Below, piece by piece: positions 41,311-54,699 of a DNA stretch of 64,000 nucleotides. Each line of letters begins with the position of its first letter. Position 1 is the first letter of the stretch. The stretch is from contig CM022665.1 in NCBI GenBank assembly GCA_012295275.1, positions 13,598,476 to 13,662,475 on the forward strand, read 5' to 3'. The notes under the pieces are model-generated. The model made no database searches. It saw only the letters and a list, made by a program, of their open reading frames with translations, and was not told the DNA's origin. The translations under genes and the position numbers were made by a program. The DNA is from Chrysomallon squamiferum (taxonomy: Eukaryota > Mollusca > Gastropoda > Neomphalida > Peltospiridae).

Positions 41311-42719
41311 TAATTCCAAACCATTTCTTGTCTGCAAATGAAATTGTGCAGTCATCATCAGCTATTCATCTTTGGCATGTATTCAACATTAATGGTCTTA
41401 TTAAAGACATTATCCATCTGGCCACCTAAGTGAGCCAGTATGGGTTAAACTTGGGTTACAATGATATTGAAGAGCATTTCCCTTTCTTTACTTTTCCAAT
41501 GCAGTGTGGTTTAAAGAGATAATCTTGCTTTGGTTCACAATGTTTAGTAAATTTAACTGGCAAGAATGTTTTTAAATTCCCTTTAGCGATTTGATTAAAA
41601 TTTGATTAAATGTTTTTTTTTTTTTTGTTTCATAGATTTAGTGAAATTAATTTTCAGATGAAAGGATTGCAAATGCAAGTTGTCCTCAAACATAATCAAG
41701 TCTTAATCAGGAAATTTTATATATATTATATATATATGTTATTTGCCTTAGATTACTCAGTTTATAATGTTTTTTCTTTTTATTAACCATATCCTTGAAG
41801 TCTTCAGTAATAAACAGAATGATACATAAATGAAAATTAGCCAACAAAAACATGATAGACTTACTGTTAGGGTAGCTTTGCATAGATCCTGTAAAATTGC
41901 CTAAGAAAGTTTTAAAATAAAATTCTCAATTGAGAAATTTTTATTATTATTTTTAATAATATTCATTCTTCCATGAAATATCATAAAGTACCTTCACAAA
42001 TATTACAGCCCTTCAGTCATCAATCCTGAAGATGCTTTTCATGTTACAGTATTGTTAGCTGTGTTTGATGTACTACCATTTAGAGTTAGTTAAGTTTGAA
42101 GAGGTGGAGGCCAATCTCTCAGATGAAATATGTTGTTCCTCTGACAATTGAAACCATCTTCCAGTGAAAGCTGAGTGGTGGTTTTATTTGATTAGCATCA
42201 AAACGAATGGCAAATTGACTGCAACAAGCAGCACTTAATCTGCAAAGGAAGGGATGTAAACCTCTGTGGAGACTAGACATCTCCATGGTGTTGTCTTGAC
42301 CACCTAGCAGCTGTCTGGTTACCGAAGTACTGCAAGAGATCATTTTATTGCAGTTCTGTGTTTTAATGTCTTTATTTTAATACCCACACTACCTCAGGCT
42401 GTCTCTTCCTTGCTCTAGACAATGACACACTAAAGTCTGTGAGTCATTCCTTGGGCATCATATAAAACACATTCATTGAAAATAGTTCACTTCCTATAGC
42501 AGCCTTATCTTTATTTGAAAATAGTTCTGTTTTGCAGTTGGTTCCATCAGTGTGTGATGCTACAGTTAATTATGGAGGAAACTATTTATTTGCTAATAAC
42601 AATAAAGATTCTCCAATTTTCTTCACTGAAATTCCATTTAAAGGCTTTTTTCACTTTTTCTGTTTTTATCCTCATTATAAGATGAAATCATTTTAATATA
42701 GTTAAGAATGAAACAATGC

Positions 42720-42721
<2 letters not shown>

Positions 42722-42790
<69 letters not shown>
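42722..42790. repeat. (CT)n microsatellite
   Basis: More than 30 CT units, the longest pure dinucleotide run here. The Arg-Glu-rich antisense frame across it is a translation of the repeat. Confidence 0.97.
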
Positions 42791-42792
<2 letters not shown>

Positions 42793-43963
42793 CTTTCTCT
42801 CTTGCCCTACCCCTCCCCTTGCCTGTCTGCCTGAAGTAAATTAACCGAATTAACATGTTCAAAGACTGAAACACATGGATACAAGTGAAATGTTAACAGC
42901 CTGATGTATTTATATTTCACAACAAACAAGTTAGAGCATTCTTTTGATGTCTTTCTGCAAATTTTTCTAGAAAACCACACCTTAGTTTGCAATTCTAATA
43001 GTTTATAATCTGATCATGCACAAATAAACTGAAGCAGGCCACCCTTCTAACTTCCATGCTGCTGTTTGATATCACTTTCTGTTTTTCAATTTCAGCCAAA
43101 CAGAATATTTAAAGACTAAACTGGAAATGTCTAGATTTCTTTCTTCCCTCCCTATCCCATATACTTTAGACAGACATTAGATGTTAGTATGCTAGTTTAT
43201 GATATCCAAGAAAGGTGTTGTGATTTCTGATAAGAGAATAAATTGGTGTTTTATTGAAGCAATTTGTGTTAATTGACTGGCAAGCACTGTGCTGGCCCCT
43301 CCTGGTTTATCTGATGTAAATAAACTGGAGATAATTATTGATGCCCTCTGAGAGACAGGAGGTTGTGCTTCTCCCATGAACTGATGCATTGTGTGTAATC
43401 CTGCACAGGTAATAGGCACCTGGTTTCATTTCCACTTGGTGAACTGCCTTTGATGTCCAGTTTTGCTTCACATTTGTTACTCCTTTAATGTTTTTCTTTC
43501 TTGCTGCTTCTTCATTTCATCCACTGGTGCTTTAATCATAAAGATGCCTCAGAACTAAAATACCAATCAGTTGATAGTGTCAAGTACTCACCGAACTACT
43601 CTGCCTCTGAATTAACTACTCTTAAATTGGTTAATCTGTACCTTTGATTTGTCTATAAATCTCATTTCTAAATAAAGTAGTCTCAGTCTAAAATAGTATT
43701 TATATATCATGTTAAAAAAACAACAAAGTAAACTGTTATGAGCTGCATGTTAAACCAGACTATATAGTGGTAGTGTTAAAAGTATTAGTTTTATAATCTT
43801 TTAACACTTTAATGCATTCAGAAATTTTCTTAAAATTTTATTTATATTGATTCTGTTTTATGTGATGTAGAAATGACAAGTAAGTAGCATCAGAGGAATT
43901 TTGAAGATTCATAAAAAAAAAACAATCAAAATAAACCATTACCACTGCATTATATACATCAAT

Positions 43964-43985
43964 AAAAAAAAAAAAAAAAAAAAAA
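43964..43985. repeat. Poly-A tract
   Basis: Twenty-two A after CATCAAT; no clear AATAAA-to-tail arrangement. Confidence 0.93.
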
Positions 43986-45887
43986 TTATATTAAACCTTA
44001 GCTTTTTTTTCTTCCTTTGTCTTTTTCAAGCCAGTTAATTTAATAGCTGGTGAAACAAAAACAAAAAAGGTCTTATGATTTATATTACTTACCAGCAACC
44101 ACAGCATGTTAACTTTTATTTCATATGAATATCTGAACTTGTATTCTGCCTCATTTATCTTTGTATACTAATTTGCATTTGTTTCACTGAAAACACTAAT
44201 TGTAGTCCCTGATGGACCATCATGAAAGTTTTATGAAAATAACTTACACACATTATTTATTAGTGGAGCATAGCTACATGCTGTATAATGTCACTGTGTG
44301 CATGTAACAAGAGTAATAAGTTAATGGTGCAGAAAAATGATTAAATGTAATCAGCAAGCTGCCAGGGAAGAGATCTCCCTAGCGTCTGAATTCTTCTTAA
44401 ATGAAGCAGGCAAATGCATTTATATGAATCAGGATTGTATGCCTGTCTTGAGTTTTGTCCCATTGCATGCAAGTTTCAAACATATTGATTTGGAATCCGA
44501 TTTCTCACAAACTATAACCTAGCAGGACCTAGGGAAGCAATTGAGAATTTGACAAAGTGATTTGTAGGGTTATGGGTTTACACTTGGACAGTTAATTCCG
44601 AGGTAGTGGTAAATAGTCAAATCATGCAAAGGGAAATTGATCTTGAAAGAATCTTCCAAAGATCCTCCTAGCATCAGATGCATGTCAGAATATTTAGATT
44701 GAAGCAAGTCTTTATAACCATCAAAGATGATTTTCATTCTGATCTTGACTGTAAGTTGAATACTACTTGACTAAATTCTTAGTTTTTGAAACAATAAATA
44801 CCTCCCTCTGAATGAATAATTTTTCTTCTCTATACATTAACTACTTGAGGTGGGGTGAATACAGCACTAACTGATATAATTGTTGTAGGTATTAATTTTC
44901 AATGAAGTTTTATTGATTTTTACCAAGCTTAATGTGTCATAATAATTCATGTACTGCAGAGCTTATTACATAATTTAAAAATTACTTTTAATTTAACTCT
45001 TTTGCATTGATTAATAATTTAACATTTTCCCAGAAGGTTGGGTTAATAAATTTAAAGGTTAATAATTTTCATTTATGTTTTTAATTTAAAAAAATAAAAA
45101 AATAAAAAAAACCATATACCTTTTTTTTGTTAAAGGAAATGAAATGTCTATAATTAGAATTATCTACTATTTTAAAGTTGGCAGAAATAGATTAACATTG
45201 AACGTTTTGTATTTCAAAAATGGGTTTGACATGAAGTAATGTGGTAAACATATAGGACTTCAAAGAAAACGGTCTTGGTTGAAAGATTGTTCAAAATAAT
45301 ATGAGCAAGTGAACCATTATACAAACAAGTAGAAGTTAATCAAGATCAGTCCTGTAATATGATGTTTTGTTTGTTTGTTGTATGAGATCCTGTGTCTGGA
45401 TTAGGAGGCAAAACAAGTCAAATCAAAACTGACAAGTATAACATGTTGACTTTATTTGTTGTTTGCCAAGACATTGTGTAATGAACCATGTTAGAGTTTG
45501 AACTGATATGCTTTCAAAAGTTCAAACTTAAGGTCTTGATTATTTTTTCTTATGCTGACTTTGCCTCTACAGTTCATTAAATCTTATTTATACCTTTAAA
45601 CTTCTATAATCAGTAGTTTTATCTGGATCAGTGGTACATTTGTATAGTATTTTATAGTATATGTAATAATATTTCCTTTTTATTTTTGTATTTGTGTGTG
45701 TGTTTGTGTGTTCACATGTGCATATGTTCATATATGTATAGTGCATATTGGTTTATGTTGGTGCATGTGTCAGTTAGAAAAGAGAAACTCTCATATAATT
45801 GGACAGAGAAAGTGAACGAAGAAACAAAGTGAAAATGACAGATGCGGATGATAGAAGTAGATATTTGAATTTAAAAAACGCATTTAG

Positions 45888-45933
45888 GTGTGTGTGTGTG
45901 TGTTTGTTTGTTTTGTTTGTTTGTTTGTTTGTT
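45888..45933. repeat. (GT)n-(GTTT)n microsatellite
   Basis: GT units pass into GTTT units. Confidence 0.93.
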
Positions 45934-46146
45934 ATTAGAAGATACATAACTGCAGATCTCAAGTTCAAGTATTAATTTTTGATTTTTTTTTTTTTAAAAA
46001 GGGCGATAGATAAAATTAATGAAATTACCAACCTGTTAGTATTTACCTAAGGTTGTTACTTACTTTGCTTTTATGATTTTGAAAGTACCATGAAGGTGTA
46101 TTTCTGAGCCAAACTGCATTTGTATTGGGTTATTAATGTTTTCCAG

Positions 46147-46294
46147 CTCCTAACACACCACACTTAGTGGAAGACAAGTTCACAGCACACAAGCTGGTAT
46201 TGAAGAATTCACCTGCTCGACTAGATTGCTTTTTCATTGGTGCTTCTAGAATAGACTGGTTCTCAAACCATGAGAAGCTATCCAATACATCAAG
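46147..46294 (+). CDS. PTK7: PTK7-like exon: first half of Ig domain 3
   Basis: This exon encodes the interdomain linker and A to C strands of Ig3. It follows GTTTTCCAG and ends at AAG|GTAAGT. The first two bases (CT) with the carried G make Ala. Forty-eight codons follow and two bases of an Arg codon end the exon. The B-strand cysteine is in A-R-L-D-C (about residue 125) and the core tryptophan in R-I-D-W-F (about residue 135). N-T-S near the end is a possible N-glycosylation site. The next exon begins after a 938-bp intron, much shorter than the others, so the two halves of Ig3 lie close together. The reading frame is intact. Confidence 0.9.
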
Positions 46295-47232
46295 GTAAGT
46301 ACACTGTCATAAGATTATTGGAACCTTTTAAAATCCCCTACAAACAAAACATAGCCACTGGATGATCCATTAATATTAAATTATAATACCTTTTATTCTT
46401 CTTGAATTAAAATGTGCTTTTATTATCGAAAATTATTTTAGGTTGAAGATTAAAAAATGTGAATTTACAAATTACACTGATTGCCTGTTAAAGTATTAAT
46501 TCTTAATTTTTTTATATTTTATTTTAATTTTATTATTATTATTATTATTTCTTTTATTTTTTTTTTTTTTTTAGTTCATAACTCAAAATTAAAATTTAGT
46601 ACTGTATTAATAATCTGTTGGCCACAAGAAAACTCTTCCTTGGCCGAACTAATCTCAATTAATATTCATTATCTCCCTCCCTCCCCTCATTTTTATTACT
46701 TCAACAGATAGAAACCCCATTAAAATGAATTTATATTTCCTTGATTAGGTGGCATGTTAAGAGTTATAGGGGATTTTAATTTGTGTCATAATGTCTGTTT
46801 GCACCTGTTATTTTATCAGCTAAAGAAGAAAAAGGTGTTTTTATTGTCAGTGTGGCATTTATTCATTGTTAAAAGCTAATAAAGGTATCAGTGTTAACTG
46901 AATGATTAGAAGAAATGTATCATTTTAATCTGTAAAATAATTCATCAGCGATAATATAAAATTATTATATGTATTTTTTTCTACTGCTTTTTTAAAATTA
47001 TTATTACTGGTTGTTCTGGTTTTTATCCCTGTTACTGCTATTGTTTTGTATTTTCATTACAGTTAAATAAATTAGTAAGTTGTCATTTTAATACTAGATA
47101 GGTATATTAAAAGAAGAAAGTTGATCAATATAACCATTTAGACTGGAGTATCTGGGTTTTTTTTTATCATCTGTGACCTCAAAAGTACAGATGTTTAAAA
47201 CAACTAATGATGTAATGTCATTTTGTTAACAG
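46295..47232 (+). other. 938-bp intron inside Ig3
   Basis: A phase-2 intron bounded by GTAAGT and TTAACAG, the only short intron in the window. It holds a T-rich and (ATT)n stretch at about 46498-46574 and nothing else recognisable. Confidence 0.9.
46498..46574. repeat. T-rich and (ATT)n low-complexity stretch
   Basis: It lies within the short intron of Ig3. Confidence 0.88.
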
Positions 47233-47363
47233 GCACATTATCTTTGCCAATGGTTCTCTCTATTTCCCACGGGTGAGATCTGCTGATGAAGGAAGTTACA
47301 GGTGCGAAGGTCTCAGTGAGAACAGCCCTGCCCAGACTTTCACCTCTGAGCTTGAATTAGTCA
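47233..47363 (+). CDS. PTK7: PTK7-like exon: second half of Ig domain 3
   Basis: This exon completes Ig3. It follows TTGTTAACAG and ends at TCA|GTAAGT. One base completes Arg (AG+G), 43 codons follow, and one base is carried forward. It contains F-A-N-G-S-L, then V-R-S-A-D-E-G-S-Y-R-C, a canonical F-strand motif with the cysteine at about residue 171, 46 after its partner. N-G-S is a possible glycosylation site. As recalled, human PTK7 has the same FANGSL stretch followed by a G-x-Y-R-C motif at the same place in Ig3, one of the stronger reasons for the family assignment. It is separated from the next exon by 11.2 kb. Confidence 0.92.
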
Positions 47364-49260
47364 GTAAGTATACAAAACTAGTTTAATGATACCAGCGGAG
47401 AAATAAACCCATTTGATAATTCTGATTTACAATATTCAGAGAAAATAAGACTCATTCCTCCAATTGTCAACAGGAAATCTTTTTATATCTACAGGGTGGA
47501 CAGGAAATAACTTTAAGGTCCACAGATGGAGTTTGATTCTAGAATGACCTACATATAACAAACACATAATGTCTTGTTAACAAATGAAATTATTTTAATC
47601 AGAAGATAAATATTACTGCTGTCACTTTATTAATGTAGAATACAAATTATAATAAATTGTATCTCAAATTTTTAATACTTAGAAAGTAAATGCTGGCATA
47701 CAAATTTATTATTATGATATTATAATTTAACCTTTACTGTTGAATTTATTGATAAATCACCTGAAATCATTTTACATATTTTAGAGGTATAAATACATCT
47801 ATCTTGAATACACAGTCTAAGAATCTATTATATGCCCATGAGTGTTCATATTAGGATAGGTGAATATTACTTAAACAAATATTGTGTCTTCCCAGTTAGC
47901 TCCAATTTAATCAAATCTATACAAGTCTAGGGACAGTAGCTTATGATATGATTTACATTGATAGAGTAATAGTTCTAAATGCACATACATTCAACATTTG
48001 TAAAACACTAACAATGAAGAAAATCTGTGAAATAGGAAGAATTGTGATAGATTATTCTAGTAACCTCAAAAAGGCATTTAAAAAAAAAGAAGAAAAATGA
48101 AAAAAAAGATAGAATTAAAACAAAATAATTCTTTGATTTAATGATCCAATGTATGATGTCAAGTCTTGTCTGAACCAGACAACCAGACAGTACAGTATCA
48201 TCTTACAATCAGATTATTATAGATGTAATTTAATATTTTTTATCTTGTGTCAAGGTAAAACAAACAACAAAAAAGATGCGCCTCATAATTTTCTTTCTTT
48301 TTCTAATGTGTAATTTAGTAATATATTGATAGAATAAAGTGTTTATAAAAATTGTTCCTATCAATTTTCTGATCACCTTCTGTTACTCGGTGTGTCTTGT
48401 CAAATCTGTATTACTGGGACTCATGGTGTAAATCTAGCTGATTTAGACAACCTTTGATTACACTGTCACACCAAATCTCCCAAGCAAGAATACATTCTTT
48501 AGCATAATGGTTAAAATGATTAGTGTTGATCTCTGATTTCTATTTATTTGTTATGTTGGATTTATTTATTTTGTAAGTGGGATTTGGCTTGAATCTCTGA
48601 GTGGGACAGGCCAGGAGAAACCAATACTCAATTGGCGACTGTGTGTCAACCATTTAATCTTAACATACCACAGATTGAAATAGGATATCTATGAATGTTA
48701 AGTATTTCTGATGCCAGGTCTTTCTTTTCTTTATCAAAACATGGCAAGTTACACAATTGATAATTTTCAAAAATATTCTATTCATTAAAATGGGTAAGCT
48801 GAAAATAACACAGATCAGCTCACATATGAATTATTATTTGGAAAAGTTAAAATTAGTTCTAGATCAATATTACAGTCATGGATAAATTTTCAGAAATTTG
48901 GTTAGGTGACATTACTGAATGGAATAGTTTTTTCCTTCTTATCTCTTAATCAGTTAATGGCAATGATTTTATCTGAAAAGTATTTTCACTATATCTGATT
49001 TCATCTATCACAGATAGGTTTGTATTCAGTTACTTCAGTCTTTTCACATTAAATATTTTGAACAACACACACTTATCTATGAATGTATTATTAAATATAC
49101 GTAATAAGATTAGTTTTTGAAAACCTTTTCATTCCTTGCAAGGGGTATTACAAAGCATTTTCTTCTAAAAATCAGAAAAAGAGCAATCGGACTATTGTTT
49201 ATGTATGACTCAAAAATAAATGTATAATTACATATAATTCTTTCGTTCTGTAAATTCGTC

Positions 49261-49292
49261 ACTCTCTCTCTTTCTCTGTCAAACACATGTGT

Positions 49293-49325
<33 letters not shown>

Positions 49326-49331
49326 CGCACA
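49261..49331. repeat. (CT)n and (AC)n compound repeat
   Basis: CT units, a short spacer, then AC units with GCAC variants. Confidence 0.92.
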
Positions 49332-50367
49332 ATTACCTGTGGTCTTCTATTCAGAAGTAAGAGTATAAATCTTAGGCATAATCGGTCATAGTATCAATCA
49401 TGATTAGTTTATTAAAATAACATAAATATGCTTTTCTGTTTATGGGAAGATATGTATTAAAAGGGTTTTTGTTTGGTAGGAGCAGAGTGGTGTGGGGATG
49501 CTGGGCCTTGTTTCTTGTCTTAATTTCACAAGGAACCAAAATTATATTCAGCATCCAAAATGGTGTTACTAAAAGCATAATTTAACCATGTTAAATTCTT
49601 CTCTTTTTTTCATCTGTTATGAATCATATTTAAAAGAAAAAAGATTGTCCTACAGTGAAGAAATACCACTAGTGATATTTATAATAGTGTAATTTTGAAA
49701 ACTATTCCCAAGAAAACATCACTAAATAACAATGAGATAACACAGTGACCTGGCATGACATGCTAACTATTAAGATGAGGTCAGTGCAATTTGGTTGGAT
49801 GTAAATCAATCTCTGGCAGATAACAACAAACTTTAATCTTGTCCCTTGTGTACCAAGACCATCAGAATTAAATTAGTACTTGTTCACATACACATCCTAT
49901 CTTTGATTTTGCTAATATAATACAGCATGAAAACTACTTTTCCCCATATATTTTTCCCTCTATTGTCACTCTATACCAAGTACCTAAAACAAATATAATA
50001 GCTATAAATACAATAAGAATCTTTATATATTAAAATGTGGTAGTGAGACAGTGTTTTTGAACAACTCTAAGTAAAGGCTTCATCTAAAATAGTGAAAAAT
50101 AATTGGCATCGTTGTTGATGAACTAAATTTAAATACTTATATAATAAATACTGATCCCTTTGTAATTTGAGTGTAGAGTTGTGAAATTTAACATTAGATT
50201 GTAATGATTTTAGAGGCTTGTACTCTTTGCAAAATAACTGAATAATGCAGATACAATATTAAGGTTTGTTTGTTTAATCATTTGAAAATGTTTATGATTC
50301 TGATACAAAGGTGTTAAAATCAAAGGAAGTATTGGCACAATAAATAATTGAAATAATTGGATGGGGC

Positions 50368-50388
50368 ATATATATATATATATATATT
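50368..50388. repeat. (TA)n microsatellite
   Basis: About ten TA units. Confidence 0.94.
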
Positions 50389-51736
50389 GGGATACTTGTT
50401 GTTCATCAATTACAATACAGTGTGTTTTGCTGGAATATCATTAAAATCCTATAAATGTTCTTCTAACATTACCGTGTTTATCCACACTTGTTTCACAGAG
50501 AAAAAAAAAATGTGCCAGATATGTATAAAAACATGAAGGCTAAAAAACCTAGGGTGTCTTCATTTTCACAAACTAAATAGGTTGTCAGAAAAAACGTGAA
50601 GATAGGAAACTCTCAACTTGCAAACTGTTTCATGTTTTGAGCCAGACAACCATAAATATCTAGGTTAATTGGAACACCTTTTTTTTCTTCTTTTCTTTTT
50701 CTTTTTTTCAAATTCTTAAACTGGGCAAGTGGATATCTTTTATACCCCGTCAGTTACATTAGAGGTTTCACACTGACAGTGCCTGAAAAACATGTAACTA
50801 GAGATTTTATTTTTTTACCTTTATTTATTCTTTTTTCTTTTTTCTTTGTTACTTTTTTTATTTTTTTTATTATTTTTTTTTTTTTAATAAATAATTGATT
50901 TTATTTTACTTACTATTATAAATTAGTATAAATAGAGCAATTAAATAACATTATTTAAAAATAGAAGTTGGCCTATTGATACTGTAATAATCCAGCTCTG
51001 AAAAAAGGAAGTTAGATAACATTTTGCTTAAAATAAATTTATTTAGCAGTGTTTTGTATCTTATGCTGTTAAATTAGACTGCAGTAGTACTTTACAAAGC
51101 AAGATCAGGGTTGGAGTAGCAGCAGTTCTAGATTGTACTGAAATGAGTTGTTCCAGATGGACAATTAGTGGAATTTTTATCTTTAAATGGAGCTAAATAA
51201 TGGTATCCTTGTCATTAAAGAAATGATTACATGAAAGAAGTGGATATTACTAATGTGATATATATTTTTTTGTACCTACTATGATTGTGTTATTTTTATG
51301 GCTTTCACATTTGAAAAAAACAACAACAGTTGTACTGAAATTTTGCAGATTGCAACTTTGATCATCATTTTAGAAAAAATAACAGAAAAATGTACAGAAA
51401 AGTAATATACTTAATTTTATTTATAAGAATTTTTAAGTGTACTTGTTCAATTTCTTTTGAATTGCCCATTTAAATTAAAAAATTATAAAACAAACTTAAC
51501 CTTTCATTATGCAACTTTTATTATTTGTTTTCACTGAAAATAACAACAGACTAAGGGACTGACAGAATCAGATGGAATATTCATTGGGGATTGAATAATC
51601 GCATTCCTTAACTAAAAATCTTTCCCTTGTTCAAAAACTCATTATAGTTAGTTAATTAAGCTATCTGCTCTGGCAATCTAATTTGCTTGCAGAAAGACAG
51701 GTTGGTGTTGTCTTTCTAAGCTGAAGATGAATATCA

Positions 51737-51946
51737 TTAGCACCTCTGTTTTGTTTTCTGCTTGCTGCTGCTGCTGCTGCTACTGCAATGTCTGGTTATG
51801 TAGCTTGTTGATGTACAGCTTCCGGATAACTGATCGACAGTGTCTGATTTCACAAGTTTAGCTTTGCTCTCTGACAGGTAGGGATGTTCAAAGCTTGTTC
51901 CAGCTCTCGGTGATAAATCTGTGTCAGATATATCGCAGGAAAACAT
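51737..51946 (-). other. Antisense Ser-rich open frame, unrecognised
   Basis: A 69-codon frame on the minus strand starts M-F-S-C-D-I-S-D-T-D-L-S-P-R and ends with a run of seven Ser encoded by a (TGC)n-type triplet tract, then K-Q-K-T-K-Q-R-C and a stop. Its polar mix of Ser, Asp, Glu and Lys resembles a cytoplasmic tail rather than chance translation of A+T-rich DNA. No clear splice acceptor lies at its 5' end. On the + strand, CTGACAG|GTAGGG at about 51873-51884 resembles a donor, but the + strand frames there are closed. Confidence 0.2.
51762..51785. repeat. (TGC)n triplet repeat
   Basis: About six TGC units plus variants. Read on the minus strand it encodes the Ser run of the antisense frame at 51737-51946. 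Confidence 0.9.
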
Positions 51947-53389
51947 GGGGTTTTTTCAGTGATTTTTTTTTTTTTTCTGCCTCCGTTGGCGATCAATTTG
52001 AATTTTTTACTTTTAATGAAGAAAAAAACTTTACAGACTATTTTTAGTTTATAATTTTCATTATTTTTTTTCTCTCAGTTTCTTACACATGGCTGCACGA
52101 TAAAATTCATTAATGTAATAATAAAAATGTTTAAAAAGAAAAATGATCAGATGTTATTAATTTGCTGCAAAACAATAAGTAACAGATACCAAATATTTAA
52201 TTTCAACATTACAAACAATTGTGTATTGCCTAGCATTTTCAGGTGTTACTTAATAACAGGAAACATGTAATACCTCATATTTATTTTATTTCCCTGAAAC
52301 CACCATATGTTTCTGCAAATGGTAACAACCTACAGCATATCCTGTGGATATAGTGACACCATGAAAATGCAACTAATGTCTAGGTTAATTTGTTTTTATT
52401 AACTTTTTTAAGTCTGCAAATTTAAATTGAAAAAAAAAAAAAAAATTCTTGTCTCCATATCTTAATGGTTGAAAGCTGGAAAAACAAACTAATTGAAACT
52501 AACTAAAAGAACCAAAAATTGGAATAAAATTACTATAAATAATGTACTAAAAATATACATGCTCAACTTACTGAAAAAATGTGTATAACCTGCTAATTTG
52601 TTACCATTTCTTTTGGAATTTTAGATCCTAATGATCCTTAATGAAAAAAATTACTTTAATGTCAGTAAATATCATAGAATTTGCCCTTGCCAGATAGCAG
52701 TAGATATTTTTATGAGACAAAATAAATAAAAATAAAATAAAACTTTCTGTTGTATCTATAAAATATTCAAGCACAGCATTAGAAAATACCCAAAACTTTA
52801 TTTTTCCCCTTGTCATGGTATACATATTTGTTACATTTGTGTGTTTGTGTGTTTGTTTTTTCTGTTTTTCTTTTTTCAGTCATTCCACACATCTCATTGT
52901 TGTGCAGATGTATTATCAGATAAAAATGAAATCAAATCTAATCTTTTCTAATTCTACATTTCATATCCTTTGCTTTATTTTCACATGAAAAAAAAAAAAA
53001 AGAACTCCTGCCCTCTTCTCTCCATCAGCTATTCATGTTTTACGACAGGAAAATAATGGGTAAGAAGCAACAAGCTCACAGTAAAACACATGTTTGTAGC
53101 TGTAAGATACATCACATCTGGCAGAATCCTTCATCACTAACATTACAAGTCTTTGCCATGTAAACATTATTGTACACAAGCATTTATTATCTGCTGTTTG
53201 CTTTGACTATTAAGTCAACTTCATGGTGTGGACATTTAATGTTCCTGCTTTAATTTCTTTTTCATGCTTTCCAAGGTAATGCCAGCTCTATATGTGCCAT
53301 GTGTGAATTATTGTCAAAAGCTAGTATTTTGTTCATCATTTACTGGCTTGGTTTCAATAAATGCCAGTGAGAATTCCTTTAGTTGCATA

Positions 53390-53592
53390 ACATTTTTTTT
53401 TTTTTTTTTTTAAATGTTGTTTCTTGTATTTAATTTAATCTGTTAATTTATTAATTAATTAATTTATTTATCTATTTTTTAATAATCTTGTTTCTTTCAT
53501 TCATTTAATTTATTAATTTATGTAACTTTTTTTTTCAGTAATTTTTTTTCATTATTTTTTTTTTTTTTTTATTTTTATTTTTTTTTTTGTAG
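53390..53592. repeat. T-rich low-complexity stretch
   Basis: A long T tract, TTAA/TTTA units and further T tracts, with nothing coding. Confidence 0.9.
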
Positions 53593-53756
53593 AAGGAAAA
53601 TTAAAGTTAGATTGTGAACTAAGACTGGTTTAAATGAAAATAACAAACATAAGATAATATAGTGATTATTTCTTTGAAGTAAAATTACTTTTTTATACAG
53701 TAATAGCATATGTCTTTTAAGATTTTATTTTATATTTTATTATTACTTCCTAATCT

Positions 53757-53811
53757 TTTTTTTTTTTTTTTTTTTTTTTAGTGCTCTCTCACGCACGCAC
53801 GCACACACACA
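53757..53811. repeat. Poly-T followed by CGCA/CACA repeat
   Basis: More than 20 T, then a short spacer and alternating CGCA and CACA units. Confidence 0.92.
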
Positions 53812-54219
53812 TTAACCTGATATGTATGTAGAGCAGTGCTTTGTTGTAAATATGAAAGGTTTGAAAGAAATAGTTGGCTAGGTCTATTCTCTAGCATTTA
53901 CAGGAATATGTACATATATCTGTTCTAGTATTGGAATGTCAGAACTAATACTAACAGGCTGCTACTGTTATGAAATCAGTTACAGACATCTTTAATGTAT
54001 AAACTCTTCTACATCTGTTTCAAATATAACACTGGATTTAAACATCATTTCAGTTTGTTTTGTTGCATAAATCCTCAGTGTTTCAGAATGAATTGAAAGT
54101 TGTGGAACATTCCACAGTTTTTTTCATTTGGCCTCTGTGATGTGATATAAATGTTAGATTTGGTTTGTAATGGTTATAGTTATAAGCATATGGGGAAATA
54201 AAGTACAAAAGCATACAGG

Positions 54220-54241
54220 ATATATATATATATATATATAA
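54220..54241. repeat. (TA)n microsatellite
   Basis: About 11 TA units. Confidence 0.95.
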
Positions 54242-54371
54242 TTAATTTTTTTTTAACTTTGATGTTACGCTTCAGTTTATCAGGTTGCTGAATTTAAAAT
54301 GTTTGTATCTTTTGGTGGATATTCTCGATTTTGTTATTCATTATGTGTTTGATTGAACAGTTTCTTACTTT

Positions 54372-54515
54372 GTTTTTATTATTATTTTTTTATTATTTTT
54401 GTTTTATTTACTTTTTTTATTTTTTTTTATTTTTATTTTTTTTTTTTATTTTATTTTGTTGTTACAGTCAGTGAACAGAATTTTCTTTAATTTTTTTATT
54501 TTATTTTTTATTTTG
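54372..54515. repeat. (TTTTA)n-like low-complexity stretch
   Basis: T5-8 blocks separated by single A or G. The Phe-rich frame here is an artefact. Confidence 0.88.
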
Positions 54516-54699
54516 CATATGAAAAAATCTAGCAAAGAGTTCTATGCATTATTTAAATTTATTTGTAAATCCATTTATCACTTCTGACAGAAGATATTTT
54601 TTTTATAAATTCATTTGTCAATCTTGGCACATCATTCTCTTCACTTGAGTGCATTTCTTGTTTTTTTTCATTCCATGGAAAGTAAAGAATTATCCAAGA

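Larger units (their letters stand above)
40779..46146 (+). other. 5.4-kb intron between Ig2 and Ig3
   Basis: A phase-1 intron bounded by GTAAAC and TTCCAG at the domain boundary. It contains the AAT/ATT hairpin (41115-41254), a long (CT)n tract, a poly-A tract and a GT/GTTT tract. A slightly GC-richer patch at about 42090-42340 has an antisense 74-codon frame with no recognisable domain. Nothing else was seen. Confidence 0.88.

Noticed and set aside
42119-42343. Antisense 74-codon frame in a GC-richer patch
   Set aside because: No recognised motif and no splice or promoter context; left as intron content.
42638-42874. Antisense frame with a long Arg-Glu repeat
   Set aside because: A direct translation of the (CT)n tract.
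47500-47535. ACAGGGTGGACAGGAAATAAC, resembling a mariner-type terminus
   Set aside because: No inverted partner or TA pair was found.
48494-48605. TAGCATAATGG and GGCTTGAATCTC, resembling A and B boxes
   Set aside because: About 90 bases apart, too far for a tRNA-like promoter, and no fold.
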